Below, piece after piece: positions 34,580-40,370 of a DNA stretch of 40,370 nt. This DNA comes from a virus, in the IMG/VR virus record IMGVR_UViG_3300007276_000104, positions 1-40,370 of that record. One strand, given 5' to 3'. The position numbers and the translations under genes were made by a program. The notes under the pieces were generated by a model. That model was given only the letters and a program-made list of their open reading frames with translations. It had not been told where the DNA came from and ran no database searches. How positions within the stretch are numbered: the first letter of the stretch is position 1; the number at the start of each line of letters is the position of its first letter.

Positions 34580-36079
34580 TTACGCTAATACGTAAGGTAT
34601 GATAGAAGCAGTTCTTGATGCGTCATACACAACAACACCTAATTGGCACCATTTTGTAATTGTACCAGAATCTTCTAAAGTACCCATATTACCGTTATTT
34701 ACAGCTCCTGTGAAAGGATTTCTGAAGCCCCATTGGTAACCTCTAATTTCCTCAGCACCTTTAACTTGTACTTTCTGAATGTTTGGCTCTTCTGGAGTAC
34801 CAACATAGAAAATGTCAAATCTGTAAGACTCAGCTACACCACTAGATCCAGGGATCTTGATTGTGTTACGGATCTTGTCATCATAGAAATCATCAACTTC
34901 TAATTTAACAGTCACACCGTTTGGAGCCATATATTCTGTGAATTGGAATCCAGCAGACATTGCATTGCTATGTAATTCAGAGCTAGTTTTCATAACAGTC
35001 GCAGGGTTAGTACCTGGAGTTGACATGTTAGTTGACCATCCTGAAACATCATTCAATACAGCTTTATGGAATTCAGCAGCACCTCTTTCTCCTGTACGAA
35101 GAATAAATACTCTACTACCAAATCCTAATTTTCCTTCTGATAATCCGAAAAGGATTTCTTCAAGTAACTCAATAGAGAACTCGTTATAGAAGTAAGTATT
35201 AGATTGTTCCATTTGTTCGCGGATACCAGAACCAATTTTGATACTTCTTCCAGAAACATCTTTATTATGGTATTGTCCATCTGCAGTACGGTTAGTTTTA
35301 CCATACATTAAGAATTTGTTTTTGTAAAGAGAAAATTCTTGCTCTACTAACCAATCCTCATATAATGCTAATGCACCAAACACTTTTTTGTTACCAGCTT
35401 TGTCAATAACAGGAATACCCATTACAACTTGCTTATTTGTAGCATCACCAGGTAATTTATGGTCGATACGAATAGTAGTTAACTCACCTCTCATAGAAAC
35501 TGGAGTTACTCTACGAACACCACCAACTTCTCTTGAAAGACCTTTACCTACTGGAGCAAATTCTTCAGAGAATTTTTTACCAGCTAGTAATTCAGAACCA
35601 GGAATACCTGATCTGTCTGAACCTGCTATTTCACAAGTATAAGTCCATTGAGTACCTGCTGGAAATCCATCATCTAATACTTTAATTGGATATACTTCAT
35701 TTTTCTCACCAACGATGATTTCTCCTTTGAAGAACCATTGCTCTCCAAACGTTAGTTGAAATTCTTGACCGCCTTCACCGATATTTACATCAGCAACGTC
35801 AACTACTCCTCCGTTAAAAACTGCTTCCACTAATGGAATGTTTCTACGAGAACTACCAATAAGTTCCCAATAGAACTCATTGTCATTTTCTACCATTTTT
35901 GTCTCAAACTTGGCCAACATATTCTCTAAGGATTTACCTCTATGAATAGCAAGCAATTTGATCATGGCATCATTAATTTTTGTTGGAGATGTCTTCCAGA
36001 TAGCACCAAGAGTGTTCTCAGGATTAATCATGCCAGCAAAAGCTTTTGCGTCAGTTACTTGGAACCTACCTAATTGCAT
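34580..36079 (-). CDS. Major capsid protein, crAss-like HK97 fold (499 aa)
   Basis: At 499 residues it matches the usual crAss-like capsid protein size (about 490-500). The N-terminus (GRFQVTDAKAFAGMINPENTLGAIWKTSP) is an N-arm-like region, followed by a mixed alpha/beta body with GVRRVTPVSMRGELTTIRIDHKLPGD and a C-terminal section ending in CQLGVVVYDASRTASIIPYVLA. It lies directly after an acidic scaffold-like gene (61-base gap), and codon use appears less AT-biased than in its neighbours, consistent with high expression. The HK97 fold is known for the crAss-like family; the assignment rests on size, position and overall sequence feel rather than one diagnostic motif. Confidence 0.83.
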   Translation of the reverse strand: MQLGRFQVTDAKAFAGMINPENTLGAIWKTSPTKINDAMIKLLAIHRGKSLENMLAKFETKMVENDNEFYWELIGSSRRNIPLVEAVFNGGVVDVADVNIGEGGQEFQLTFGEQWFFKGEIIVGEKNEVYPIKVLDDGFPAGTQWTYTCEIAGSDRSGIPGSELLAGKKFSEEFAPVGKGLSREVGGVRRVTPVSMRGELTTIRIDHKLPGDATNKQVVMGIPVIDKAGNKKVFGALALYEDWLVEQEFSLYKNKFLMYGKTNRTADGQYHNKDVSGRSIKIGSGIREQMEQSNTYFYNEFSIELLEEILFGLSEGKLGFGSRVFILRTGERGAAEFHKAVLNDVSGWSTNMSTPGTNPATVMKTSSELHSNAMSAGFQFTEYMAPNGVTVKLEVDDFYDDKIRNTIKIPGSSGVAESYRFDIFYVGTPEEPNIQKVQVKGAEEIRGYQWGFRNPFTGAVNNGNMGTLEDSGTITKWCQLGVVVYDASRTASIIPYVLA

Positions 36080-36140
36080 AATTTAATTGTTTTTGCGTGT
36101 CCATTTATTTTTTAGACACAAGTGTTAATAAAGTTGTTTT

Positions 36141-37280
36141 TTATTCTATTTCCAAATCTTTAAGATCTTGAAGTTTAAAATTAGAATCATTGTCACTAAG
36201 ATTAGTATCAACGGTTCCTTCTTCTGTAAATTTCGTTCCTCTTAATAAATTTTCAATATTATTAGTGATCTTACTTTCAGCTTTCTGTCCAAATACACTA
36301 AAATCTTTAAGACCATCTGTTAGGAAAAACAAAGCTTCTAATTTAATTCGTGATCCAATCGGATCAGCTTTTTGAGCTTTTACAAATGCATTTTCTTTGT
36401 TACCTAAATCAGTTGTAATTTGATTGTATAACTCATCTTTTTGAGAATCTGTTAATGCAATACCTGGAACTACTTCTGGGGTAGTAGAGATATAAGTCTT
36501 AATGTCAGTAAGACTATCTTTCTCTTTTTGCTTCGCGTCATCAATAATCTTCTGTAAAGAAGTTTCTTCTGATTTTATAATACTCGCTACAGCAAATTCT
36601 GCATCCTCTATGTCTGTTCCAGCATCAATGCTACGTTGAGCTAAAGCTTTTGCTCTGTCCTCTCCATATCCCTTCTCTATAAAATCTTGAGCAATAGCTG
36701 TACGTCTAAACTCAATATTTTTGTCATCTTTAATATACTCAGGCGTAACAGCCTTAAGTTTATCAATAGTTTCAATCTTTTCAGCAACCTCTGCTATAGG
36801 TGCTCCAACATTTTTAGCATCTTCAATCTGTTTCTGTCTATCAGTCAGTTGTGAATCTACTTGTTTTTTAATTGCAGCATTTAAATCTTCTAAAGATTTA
36901 ATTGCCGTTACATCTTCAAGTTCAGGTAAAACACCTTTGGTTTTGAATTCGGCAGCTAAGTTCGAATAAAGCTGTTCAGTCTCATTCAGTTTAGGAGAGG
37001 AAGAATCGCTACCTTCTTTTCCGTCAGCAGTTTTACCTGCCTGAACTTGAGATTTATCTTTATCCTGATTAGCTACGCTCTCTGGATCCTTTTTAGGATC
37101 CTCACCATCAGTTGTTTTTTTCTCATCACCTTTTGCATTAGCAGGTTTTGGTGCACCTTTTTCTTCTGCAGGTGGATTAGTTCCTGCTTTTTCTTTAGTA
37201 TCTTGCTCTCCAGTTTTGTCATCAAATAATACAATTCCGCTAGTGTCAAAATCTAAATCTCCTAGATTTAATTCTTCCAT
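36141..37280 (-). CDS. Acidic scaffold-like protein upstream of capsid gene (379 aa)
   Basis: Residues 1-100 are low-complexity and rich in Asp, Glu, Lys, Gly and Pro. The rest is strongly helical with heptad-like runs (NETEQLYSNLAAEFKTKG; LEDLNAAIKKQVDSQLTDRQ; ASIIKSEETSLQKIIDDAK), ending in an acidic tail. An acidic coiled-coil protein immediately before the major capsid gene is the usual form of a capsid scaffold. No protease motif is seen in it. It has a TAGATTTG -7-like element upstream (37315-37308). Function inferred from composition and position. Confidence 0.72.
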   Translation of the reverse strand: MEELNLGDLDFDTSGIVLFDDKTGEQDTKEKAGTNPPAEEKGAPKPANAKGDEKKTTDGEDPKKDPESVANQDKDKSQVQAGKTADGKEGSDSSSPKLNETEQLYSNLAAEFKTKGVLPELEDVTAIKSLEDLNAAIKKQVDSQLTDRQKQIEDAKNVGAPIAEVAEKIETIDKLKAVTPEYIKDDKNIEFRRTAIAQDFIEKGYGEDRAKALAQRSIDAGTDIEDAEFAVASIIKSEETSLQKIIDDAKQKEKDSLTDIKTYISTTPEVVPGIALTDSQKDELYNQITTDLGNKENAFVKAQKADPIGSRIKLEALFFLTDGLKDFSVFGQKAESKITNNIENLLRGTKFTEEGTVDTNLSDNDSNFKLQDLKDLEIE

Positions 37281-37307
37281 CTTAAATAATTTTAATTTCT
37301 CCTGTTA

Positions 37308-37315
37308 CAAATCTA
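37308..37315 (-). promoter_or_regulatory. Possible -7 element TAGATTTG before the scaffold-like gene
   Basis: TAGATTTG matches TAnnTTTG and lies 27 bases before the ATG at 37280, with AGGAG just downstream as a likely ribosome-binding site. No TTG occurs 19-21 bases upstream, so the -33 half is missing. It may be a weak or activator-dependent promoter for scaffold and capsid genes, or chance in AT-rich DNA. Confidence 0.4.
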
Positions 37316-37359
37316 CACAATTACTGCAAAAAAGTCTATTCAGTATTATAGCTAAAGTA

Positions 37360-38004
37360 TTACTTAATTATCTTAAATGAATGGTTGTATCCAAGTGTAA
37401 TTCTTTTCTCTGTATCAAATCCAAATGAAAATATATTACCTTTTTTACCTTGAATCCCAAGGTTTAATTCTAATAAAGGTTTTGTTTGACTAATAGGATC
37501 CATTGGCATAGAAAGTTTTATACCTGGTAATAATGTTAATTTAGGATGTCTGTACTCTATTTTAGGCTTAACTACTATTGTATCAGATTTAATTTTGTAA
37601 TCTACTTTGTATTCAAGTAATCTTCCTCTTGTTAAAAACTCACCATCTATTTTGATATCTTTGTTGTCTATTAAATTTCCATTCCAAGTATTTAATGATA
37701 TGCTTTCAAGAAATAAATTTTTTGCTTTTAAACTGTCATTATCTTTAATGGCTTTTTCATAGTCTGCTTTATATATTGAGTCAACTACAATTTCTTTTTT
37801 TTGTGGTTGAGATTTTCCTGGAACTTTTACTTCGATATAAACTGTATCAGGAATAGAAGCCTCAACTTCCTTCTCTACTTCCCCAATCTTTTCGTCAGTT
37901 ATTATTACTATATCTTCAATTTCTTCATTATCAATATGAAAATATGATAAAATTCCTACCAATACTAATAATACAATTATAATGTAATTTTTAGTCTTAT
38001 CCAT
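37360..38004 (-). CDS. Spanin-like inner-membrane-anchored protein (214 aa)
   Basis: Residues 1-6 are positively charged, 7-24 form a single hydrophobic segment (YIIIVLLVLVGILSYFHI), and the rest should lie in the periplasm. A charged, helical region spans about 60-100 (DYEKAIKDNDSLKAKN). The C-terminal ~60 residues have alternating beta strands, ending GFDTEKRITLGYNHSFKI, like an outer-membrane hairpin. It is the third gene of the holin-DUF5675 cassette and overlaps the DUF5675 gene by 8 bases (ATGGATAA). An inner-membrane anchor, periplasmic linker and distal beta end fit a spanin that disrupts the outer membrane, but no lipobox or partner gene is seen. Moderate confidence. Confidence 0.6.
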   Translation of the reverse strand: MDKTKNYIIIVLLVLVGILSYFHIDNEEIEDIVIITDEKIGEVEKEVEASIPDTVYIEVKVPGKSQPQKKEIVVDSIYKADYEKAIKDNDSLKAKNLFLESISLNTWNGNLIDNKDIKIDGEFLTRGRLLEYKVDYKIKSDTIVVKPKIEYRHPKLTLLPGIKLSMPMDPISQTKPLLELNLGIQGKKGNIFSFGFDTEKRITLGYNHSFKIIK

Positions 38005-38416
38005 TTATTTGATTTTTAATAATTACCTTAAATTCATTAGATAATATTTTATTAAGAAGTGTCATTGTTGGGCCACTACTCGTAACATCCATATATCCAT
38101 CAGAATTAAGATCAACTAAACTTTGTCCAGGAAGTAAACACCCTAAAGTATCTCCATTATAATTTCCTACATGTATAAGAATATAAGATCTATTTGGCAC
38201 ATTTAAGATGTGAAAGTGATCTTTATGTTTTTCAGAAAATCTTTTAACACAATCATATTCACCTTCAGGTATTCTTGAAATTCTTTTTTGATTTTGTTTA
38301 TCAGGGAGTTCAAGCATGAATCCTTGAGCAACCTCAAAGTCTCTGTCGTCAAACACAATGAACTTTGAGATAGTCTGCTTTTCATCTTCATCTATCCTGA
38401 TGATTTCAATTCTCAT
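37997..38416 (-). CDS. DUF5675 family protein in lysis cassette (139 aa)
   Basis: The start is taken at ATG 38416, 7 bases after the holin stop; a longer in-frame start at 38524 would run 100 bases into the holin gene and give a non-conserved basic leader. The motif order RIPEGEY (48-54), HFHILNVPNRSYILIHVGN (67-85) and DTLGCLLPG (89-97) is that of DUF5675 (PF18925), common beside phage holins of Bacteroidota. His82 and Cys93 within IHVGN...DTLGC resemble the His/Cys arrangement of YkuD L,D-transpeptidases (HG...SxGC). There is no signal peptide. A peptidoglycan-cleaving lysis role is inferred. Confidence 0.8.
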   Translation of the reverse strand: MRIEIIRIDEDEKQTISKFIVFDDRDFEVAQGFMLELPDKQNQKRISRIPEGEYDCVKRFSEKHKDHFHILNVPNRSYILIHVGNYNGDTLGCLLPGQSLVDLNSDGYMDVTSSGPTMTLLNKILSNEFKVIIKNQING

Positions 38417-38423
38417 CTTATTT

Positions 38424-38924
38424 TTATTTTCCTTTTTTGGTAAGGATATCTCTGATTGTTTTTGGCAAGAAAACAATAATTTTCTTGAGAATATTATTTC
38501 CACTAACAGCCTCCATATTTTCATAAATACTATATATTTCTACCATACAAGCTAATGCAACTGCAATTTCAGATAAAGTATAATTACCACCCATTAATTG
38601 AAAATTAGATACCTTAAGCACAAGACTATCTATAACGATAAATGCAATTATACCTAAACAATATTCATATGTTTTTCTCCATGTAGCTCTTAATCCGGCA
38701 GATTGTATTGATTGCCAAAACTTTTCATTTGTCAAACTTATTTTTACATCTTTTATGAATAAACTTTTTCTTATTCCTGTAAGCATGTCAATCATAATAA
38801 TAATACCTAAAGCTAATAATATCTGCCTCATGTTAAATAGTGTGGTTAAAATTAATGAGACAGAAGATATCGCTACAACCTTTTTAGCTGTCAAGTTTTG
38901 GATTAAACTGATATATGATTTCAT
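38424..38924 (-). CDS. Phage holin (166 aa)
   Basis: Four hydrophobic segments are visible (about 14-30, 34-52, 88-104 and 116-134). The sequence IIIMIDMLTGIRKSL and the later LRATWRKTYEYCLGIIAFI, then ACMVEIYSIYENME, match the Phage_holin_4 type of toxin-secretion/lysis holins (PF05105-like), in which a conserved Asp-x-x-x-Gly turn follows the second helix and a Glu-x-x-Ser-x-x-Glu-Asn segment follows the last. The C-terminus is basic (LTKKGK). It is the first gene of a three-gene lysis cassette and has a TATATTTG element upstream. It would permeabilise the inner membrane at the end of infection. Confidence 0.85.
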   Translation of the reverse strand: MKSYISLIQNLTAKKVVAISSVSLILTTLFNMRQILLALGIIIMIDMLTGIRKSLFIKDVKISLTNEKFWQSIQSAGLRATWRKTYEYCLGIIAFIVIDSLVLKVSNFQLMGGNYTLSEIAVALACMVEIYSIYENMEAVSGNNILKKIIVFLPKTIRDILTKKGK

Positions 38925-38945
38925 AAAATGATGTGTTTGACATTA

Positions 38946-38953
38946 CAAATATA
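38946..38953 (-). promoter_or_regulatory. Possible -7 element TATATTTG before the holin
   Basis: TATATTTG, identical to the -7 elements of the two stronger promoters, lies 21 bases before the ATG at 38924, in a 124-base gap. No TTG occurs 19-21 bases upstream; the region instead has a long A-run in mRNA sense. Overlapping it is a dyad (ATATAC/GTATAT at 38949-38954 and 38962-38967). A regulated or weak promoter for the lysis genes is possible. Confidence 0.45.
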
Positions 38954-39048
38954 CGTTAAGTGTATATTTTTTTTATTATTAATATTATAGCTATATAGTA
39001 ATTTTAACTGTGGTTTTACCGTAATTAAATCACCATATAGCTTTACTT

Positions 39049-39225
39049 TTACTCTTCTTTTTTAGGCTTAGGGATTCGAGGAGAATCATCTTCATTTTCA
39101 GTGTCCCCATTTCCACCAGTAGCTCCACCAGATCCTTTTATACCTTTTTTTGTTATTTGTTTGTATCCTAAATAAAGGATTCCTAGCATAACTGCTACAA
39201 AAATAATAATCATTAGTGTGTTCAT
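39049..39225 (-). CDS. Small single-pass membrane protein (58 aa)
   Basis: ATG 39225 to TAA 39049 encodes 58 residues: a short N-terminus, one hydrophobic segment of about 18 residues (MIIIFVAVMLGILYLGY, 5-21), a basic stretch (KQITKKGIKG), a Gly-rich linker and a charged Lys/Glu/Pro tail. It starts 21 bases after the 81-residue gene and lies just before the holin gap. The topology (membrane helix followed by positive residues, polar tail) is typical of tiny phage membrane proteins such as pinholins, antiholins or lysis accessories; none can be chosen on sequence alone. Confidence 0.6.
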   Translation of the reverse strand: MNTLMIIIFVAVMLGILYLGYKQITKKGIKGSGGATGGNGDTENEDDSPRIPKPKKEE

Positions 39226-39246
39226 AATTTATTTAATTAAGTTAAT

Positions 39247-39492
39247 TTATTCAGTTATTGATGTTTGATCTATTGAGTTAGTGGCTATTTGAGTTCTATA
39301 CCTCATTACTTTATTTTTTATAACCTCTTTTAGTTGCCTATCAAATTCTTCATTAGCAAACTGAGCTTTAGTTTGAGGATTAGGAATCTGTGCCCCTGTT
39401 TCAACATCCCAAACTTCGTCTTGATAATCTACGCCAAATACCTCTATAAGTTCTGGAACATAAGCATCTTTAATTATAATTTCTTTTATCAT
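39247..39492 (-). CDS. Small hypothetical protein (81 aa)
   Basis: An 81-residue soluble protein with a likely strand-helix start (IKEIIIKDAYVPELIEVFG) and the segment NPQTKAQFANEEFDRQLKEVI, a pattern shared by many small phage proteins of unknown role that sit near tail or fibre genes. It is 19 bases from the upstream gene. I can assign no function; a chaperone- or fibre-associated role is only suggested by position. Confidence 0.55.
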   Translation of the reverse strand: MIKEIIIKDAYVPELIEVFGVDYQDEVWDVETGAQIPNPQTKAQFANEEFDRQLKEVIKNKVMRYRTQIATNSIDQTSITE

Positions 39493-39511
39493 GATTTTAT
39501 TTATTTATTTA

Positions 39512-39877
39512 TTAACATACACCTACAGCATCTATTATACCGTCAGTGCCTATTTGTATTCTACCTATACCGTACTTAAACCAAAGTCCTCCCCCATTAT
39601 ATGTAGTGGTAAGACCAATTTCATTATACACTGTATCACCTACGCCTAAAGGTATTTCAGCACTATCAGCATATTTTGTAACATTTGCAGTTTGTCCACA
39701 AGCTGTAGTAGTGTTAGCACTTCCTGTACTAATTGATACTGCAGTGCCTGTTACAGGTTCTACTACATCATTACCATTAATTATTTGTCCATCTACAAAA
39801 TTTTTTCCATTTATACTATTTTGTAGTGGATTCCCAAATAGAGGTTCTATTCCGTTTATTGTTCCTAAATCTGCCAT
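39512..39877 (-). CDS. Small virion accessory protein near fibre gene (121 aa)
   Basis: A 121-residue protein, Asn/Gly/Thr-rich and beta-patterned. It ends in a compact section (TVYNEIGLTTTYNGGGLWFKYG, then IGRIQIGTDGIIDAVGVC) resembling C-terminal beta modules of Bacteroidota phage fibre-like proteins. It begins 6 bases after the partial fibre-like gene upstream. A fibre or appendage component is inferred; no named domain recognised. Confidence 0.55.
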   Translation of the reverse strand: MADLGTINGIEPLFGNPLQNSINGKNFVDGQIINGNDVVEPVTGTAVSISTGSANTTTACGQTANVTKYADSAEIPLGVGDTVYNEIGLTTTYNGGGLWFKYGIGRIQIGTDGIIDAVGVC

Positions 39878-39883
39878 ATTATA

Positions 39884-40370
39884 TTATACTGGACTTGGGT
39901 TTTGAATCCAAGTATTATCTGGTCTAAAATACACAACATTTGCTGCTACTTTATATCCTAGCACTCTAACTATATCATCATTACCAGTAGGAGCTGTAGT
40001 TATAAAATTTCCAGGAGTATTACTTAAATATAATGGAACACCTAAACTTAATCCTGAATATGCTGTATTATATATTGCTCCTTTTAATAATATTCCATTT
40101 GTTGCTGCTGATGTACCCAAAGCTACACCTATTAATTGTCTAGCAGTAGTAAAATCAGCATCAGCTATAGTCCATGTGCCTGCAGTAGAAAGATACACTA
40201 CATCTCCTGCTACAAATGTTGCACTACCACCCCAATATACTATTTCTCCATTAGCTCCTGCTGAAGTTGGTAAACTAGTACCTTGTAAGTTTTCAATTTT
40301 ATCATATACATCATTTTTAGTTGGAACTTCATTACTACCATTCCATCCACTTCCATATGTTTCTGCAGGA
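39884..40370 (-). CDS. C-terminal part of a tail/head fibre-like protein (5' partial)
   Basis: The frame is open from the right edge to TAA at 39884. A GTG at 40198 is inside the coding frame and is not the real start, because the translation continues upstream without a stop and with clearly coding sequence (GSGWNGSNEVPTKNDVYDK, then IENLQGTSLPTSAGANGEIV). The segment VPTKNDVYDKIENL is the usual linker motif of phage fibre proteins. The C-terminal ~110 residues (VYLSTAGTWTIADADFT; LGVALGTSA; VRVLGYKVAANVVYFRPDNTW) match a recurring phage fibre/decoration module. At least 161 residues lie in this window. It is likely a virion fibre or capsid decoration subunit. Confidence 0.7.
   Translation of the reverse strand, partial: PAETYGSGWNGSNEVPTKNDVYDKIENLQGTSLPTSAGANGEIVYWGGSATFVAGDVVYLSTAGTWTIADADFTTARQLIGVALGTSAATNGILLKGAIYNTAYSGLSLGVPLYLSNTPGNFITTAPTGNDDIVRVLGYKVAANVVYFRPDNTWIQNPSPV

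Noticed and set aside
36097-36119. Short dyad GTGTC/GACAC upstream of the capsid gene
   Set aside because: Only 5 bp with a 13-base AT loop; neither a terminator nor a convincing operator.
38417-38524. Longer start for the DUF5675 gene
   Set aside because: It would overlap the holin gene by about 100 bases and add a basic leader; the family region begins at ATG 38416, directly after the holin stop.
39546-39905. A 119-codon plus-strand frame opposite the small virion genes
   Set aside because: It overlaps two coupled minus-strand genes with fibre-like sequence; its Pro/Ile-rich translation shows no recognisable domain.
39884-40198. Complete 104-residue gene starting at GTG 40198
   Set aside because: The frame continues upstream with typical fibre sequence to the right edge, so the GTG is internal and the gene is cut by the window.
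1-40370. Alternative genetic code (stop reassignment), as known in some crAss-like phages
   Set aside because: TAA, TAG and TGA all end genes here, and the giant frames are uninterrupted under the standard code.
1-40370. CRISPR array, tRNA gene, integrase, insertion sequence or terminal repeat
   Set aside because: No spaced direct repeats, cloverleaf-like sequence, recombinase motif or mobile-element ends were seen on reading both strands; a tRNA-scan and self-alignment would settle it.

Overview
The window is most of the late (virion and lysis) region of a crAss-like tailed phage (Crassvirales-type, podovirus-like) of a Bacteroidota host. The evidence is: (1) a 2,167-residue protein with the DFDID catalytic motif of the single-chain virion RNA polymerase known from the crAss-like Cellulophaga phage phi14:2; (2) a crAss-type series of capsid, ring and muzzle proteins followed by very large cargo proteins; (3) strong AT bias, and two promoter-like sequences of the exact Bacteroidota form TTG-N20-TATATTTG (-33/-7). 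TAA, TAG and TGA all end genes, so I see no stop-codon reassignment. No integrase, tRNA, CRISPR array or insertion sequence is visible. Portal and terminase genes are absent and probably lie beyond the right edge.

Layout. Positions 1-455 (+ strand) hold the end of another operon with three tiny genes, closed by a strong plus-strand terminator (501-537). Everything from 562 to the right edge is on the minus strand and is transcribed right to left. In that order come: the C-terminus of a fibre-like protein and small accessory proteins (40370-39247); a 58-residue membrane protein; a lysis cassette of holin, DUF5675 protein and spanin-like protein (38924-37360); an acidic scaffold-like protein and the major capsid protein (37280-34580); a stable hairpin; three conserved virion proteins (34442-31753) ending at an intrinsic terminator; a surface/appendage set with a CxxC protein and four copies of a cadherin-like repeat over two genes (31667-28998); a metallophosphoesterase; two ring proteins with a small basic protein between them; and the 1,351-residue muzzle protein (25937-21882). 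A second host-type promoter then precedes a membrane protein, a lysozyme-like/zincin fusion, and the ejection/cargo block of 527, 664, 1531, 2167 and 1361 residues.

How it fits together. In phi14:2 the virion RNA polymerase is injected with the DNA and transcribes early genes, while host polymerase makes later transcripts. This window matches that scheme: the late genes carry host-type Bacteroidota promoters, and the last genes encode the packaged polymerase and the proteins likely to travel with it. The features most worth following are the zincin motifs in two virion proteins, a metallophosphoesterase with Cys in place of the first metal-binding Asp, a DUF5675 protein with a His/Cys arrangement like L,D-transpeptidases, a promoter that would give a leaderless mRNA, and a long hairpin directly after the capsid gene. 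Family names come from recognition of motifs and gene order; no database search was run.
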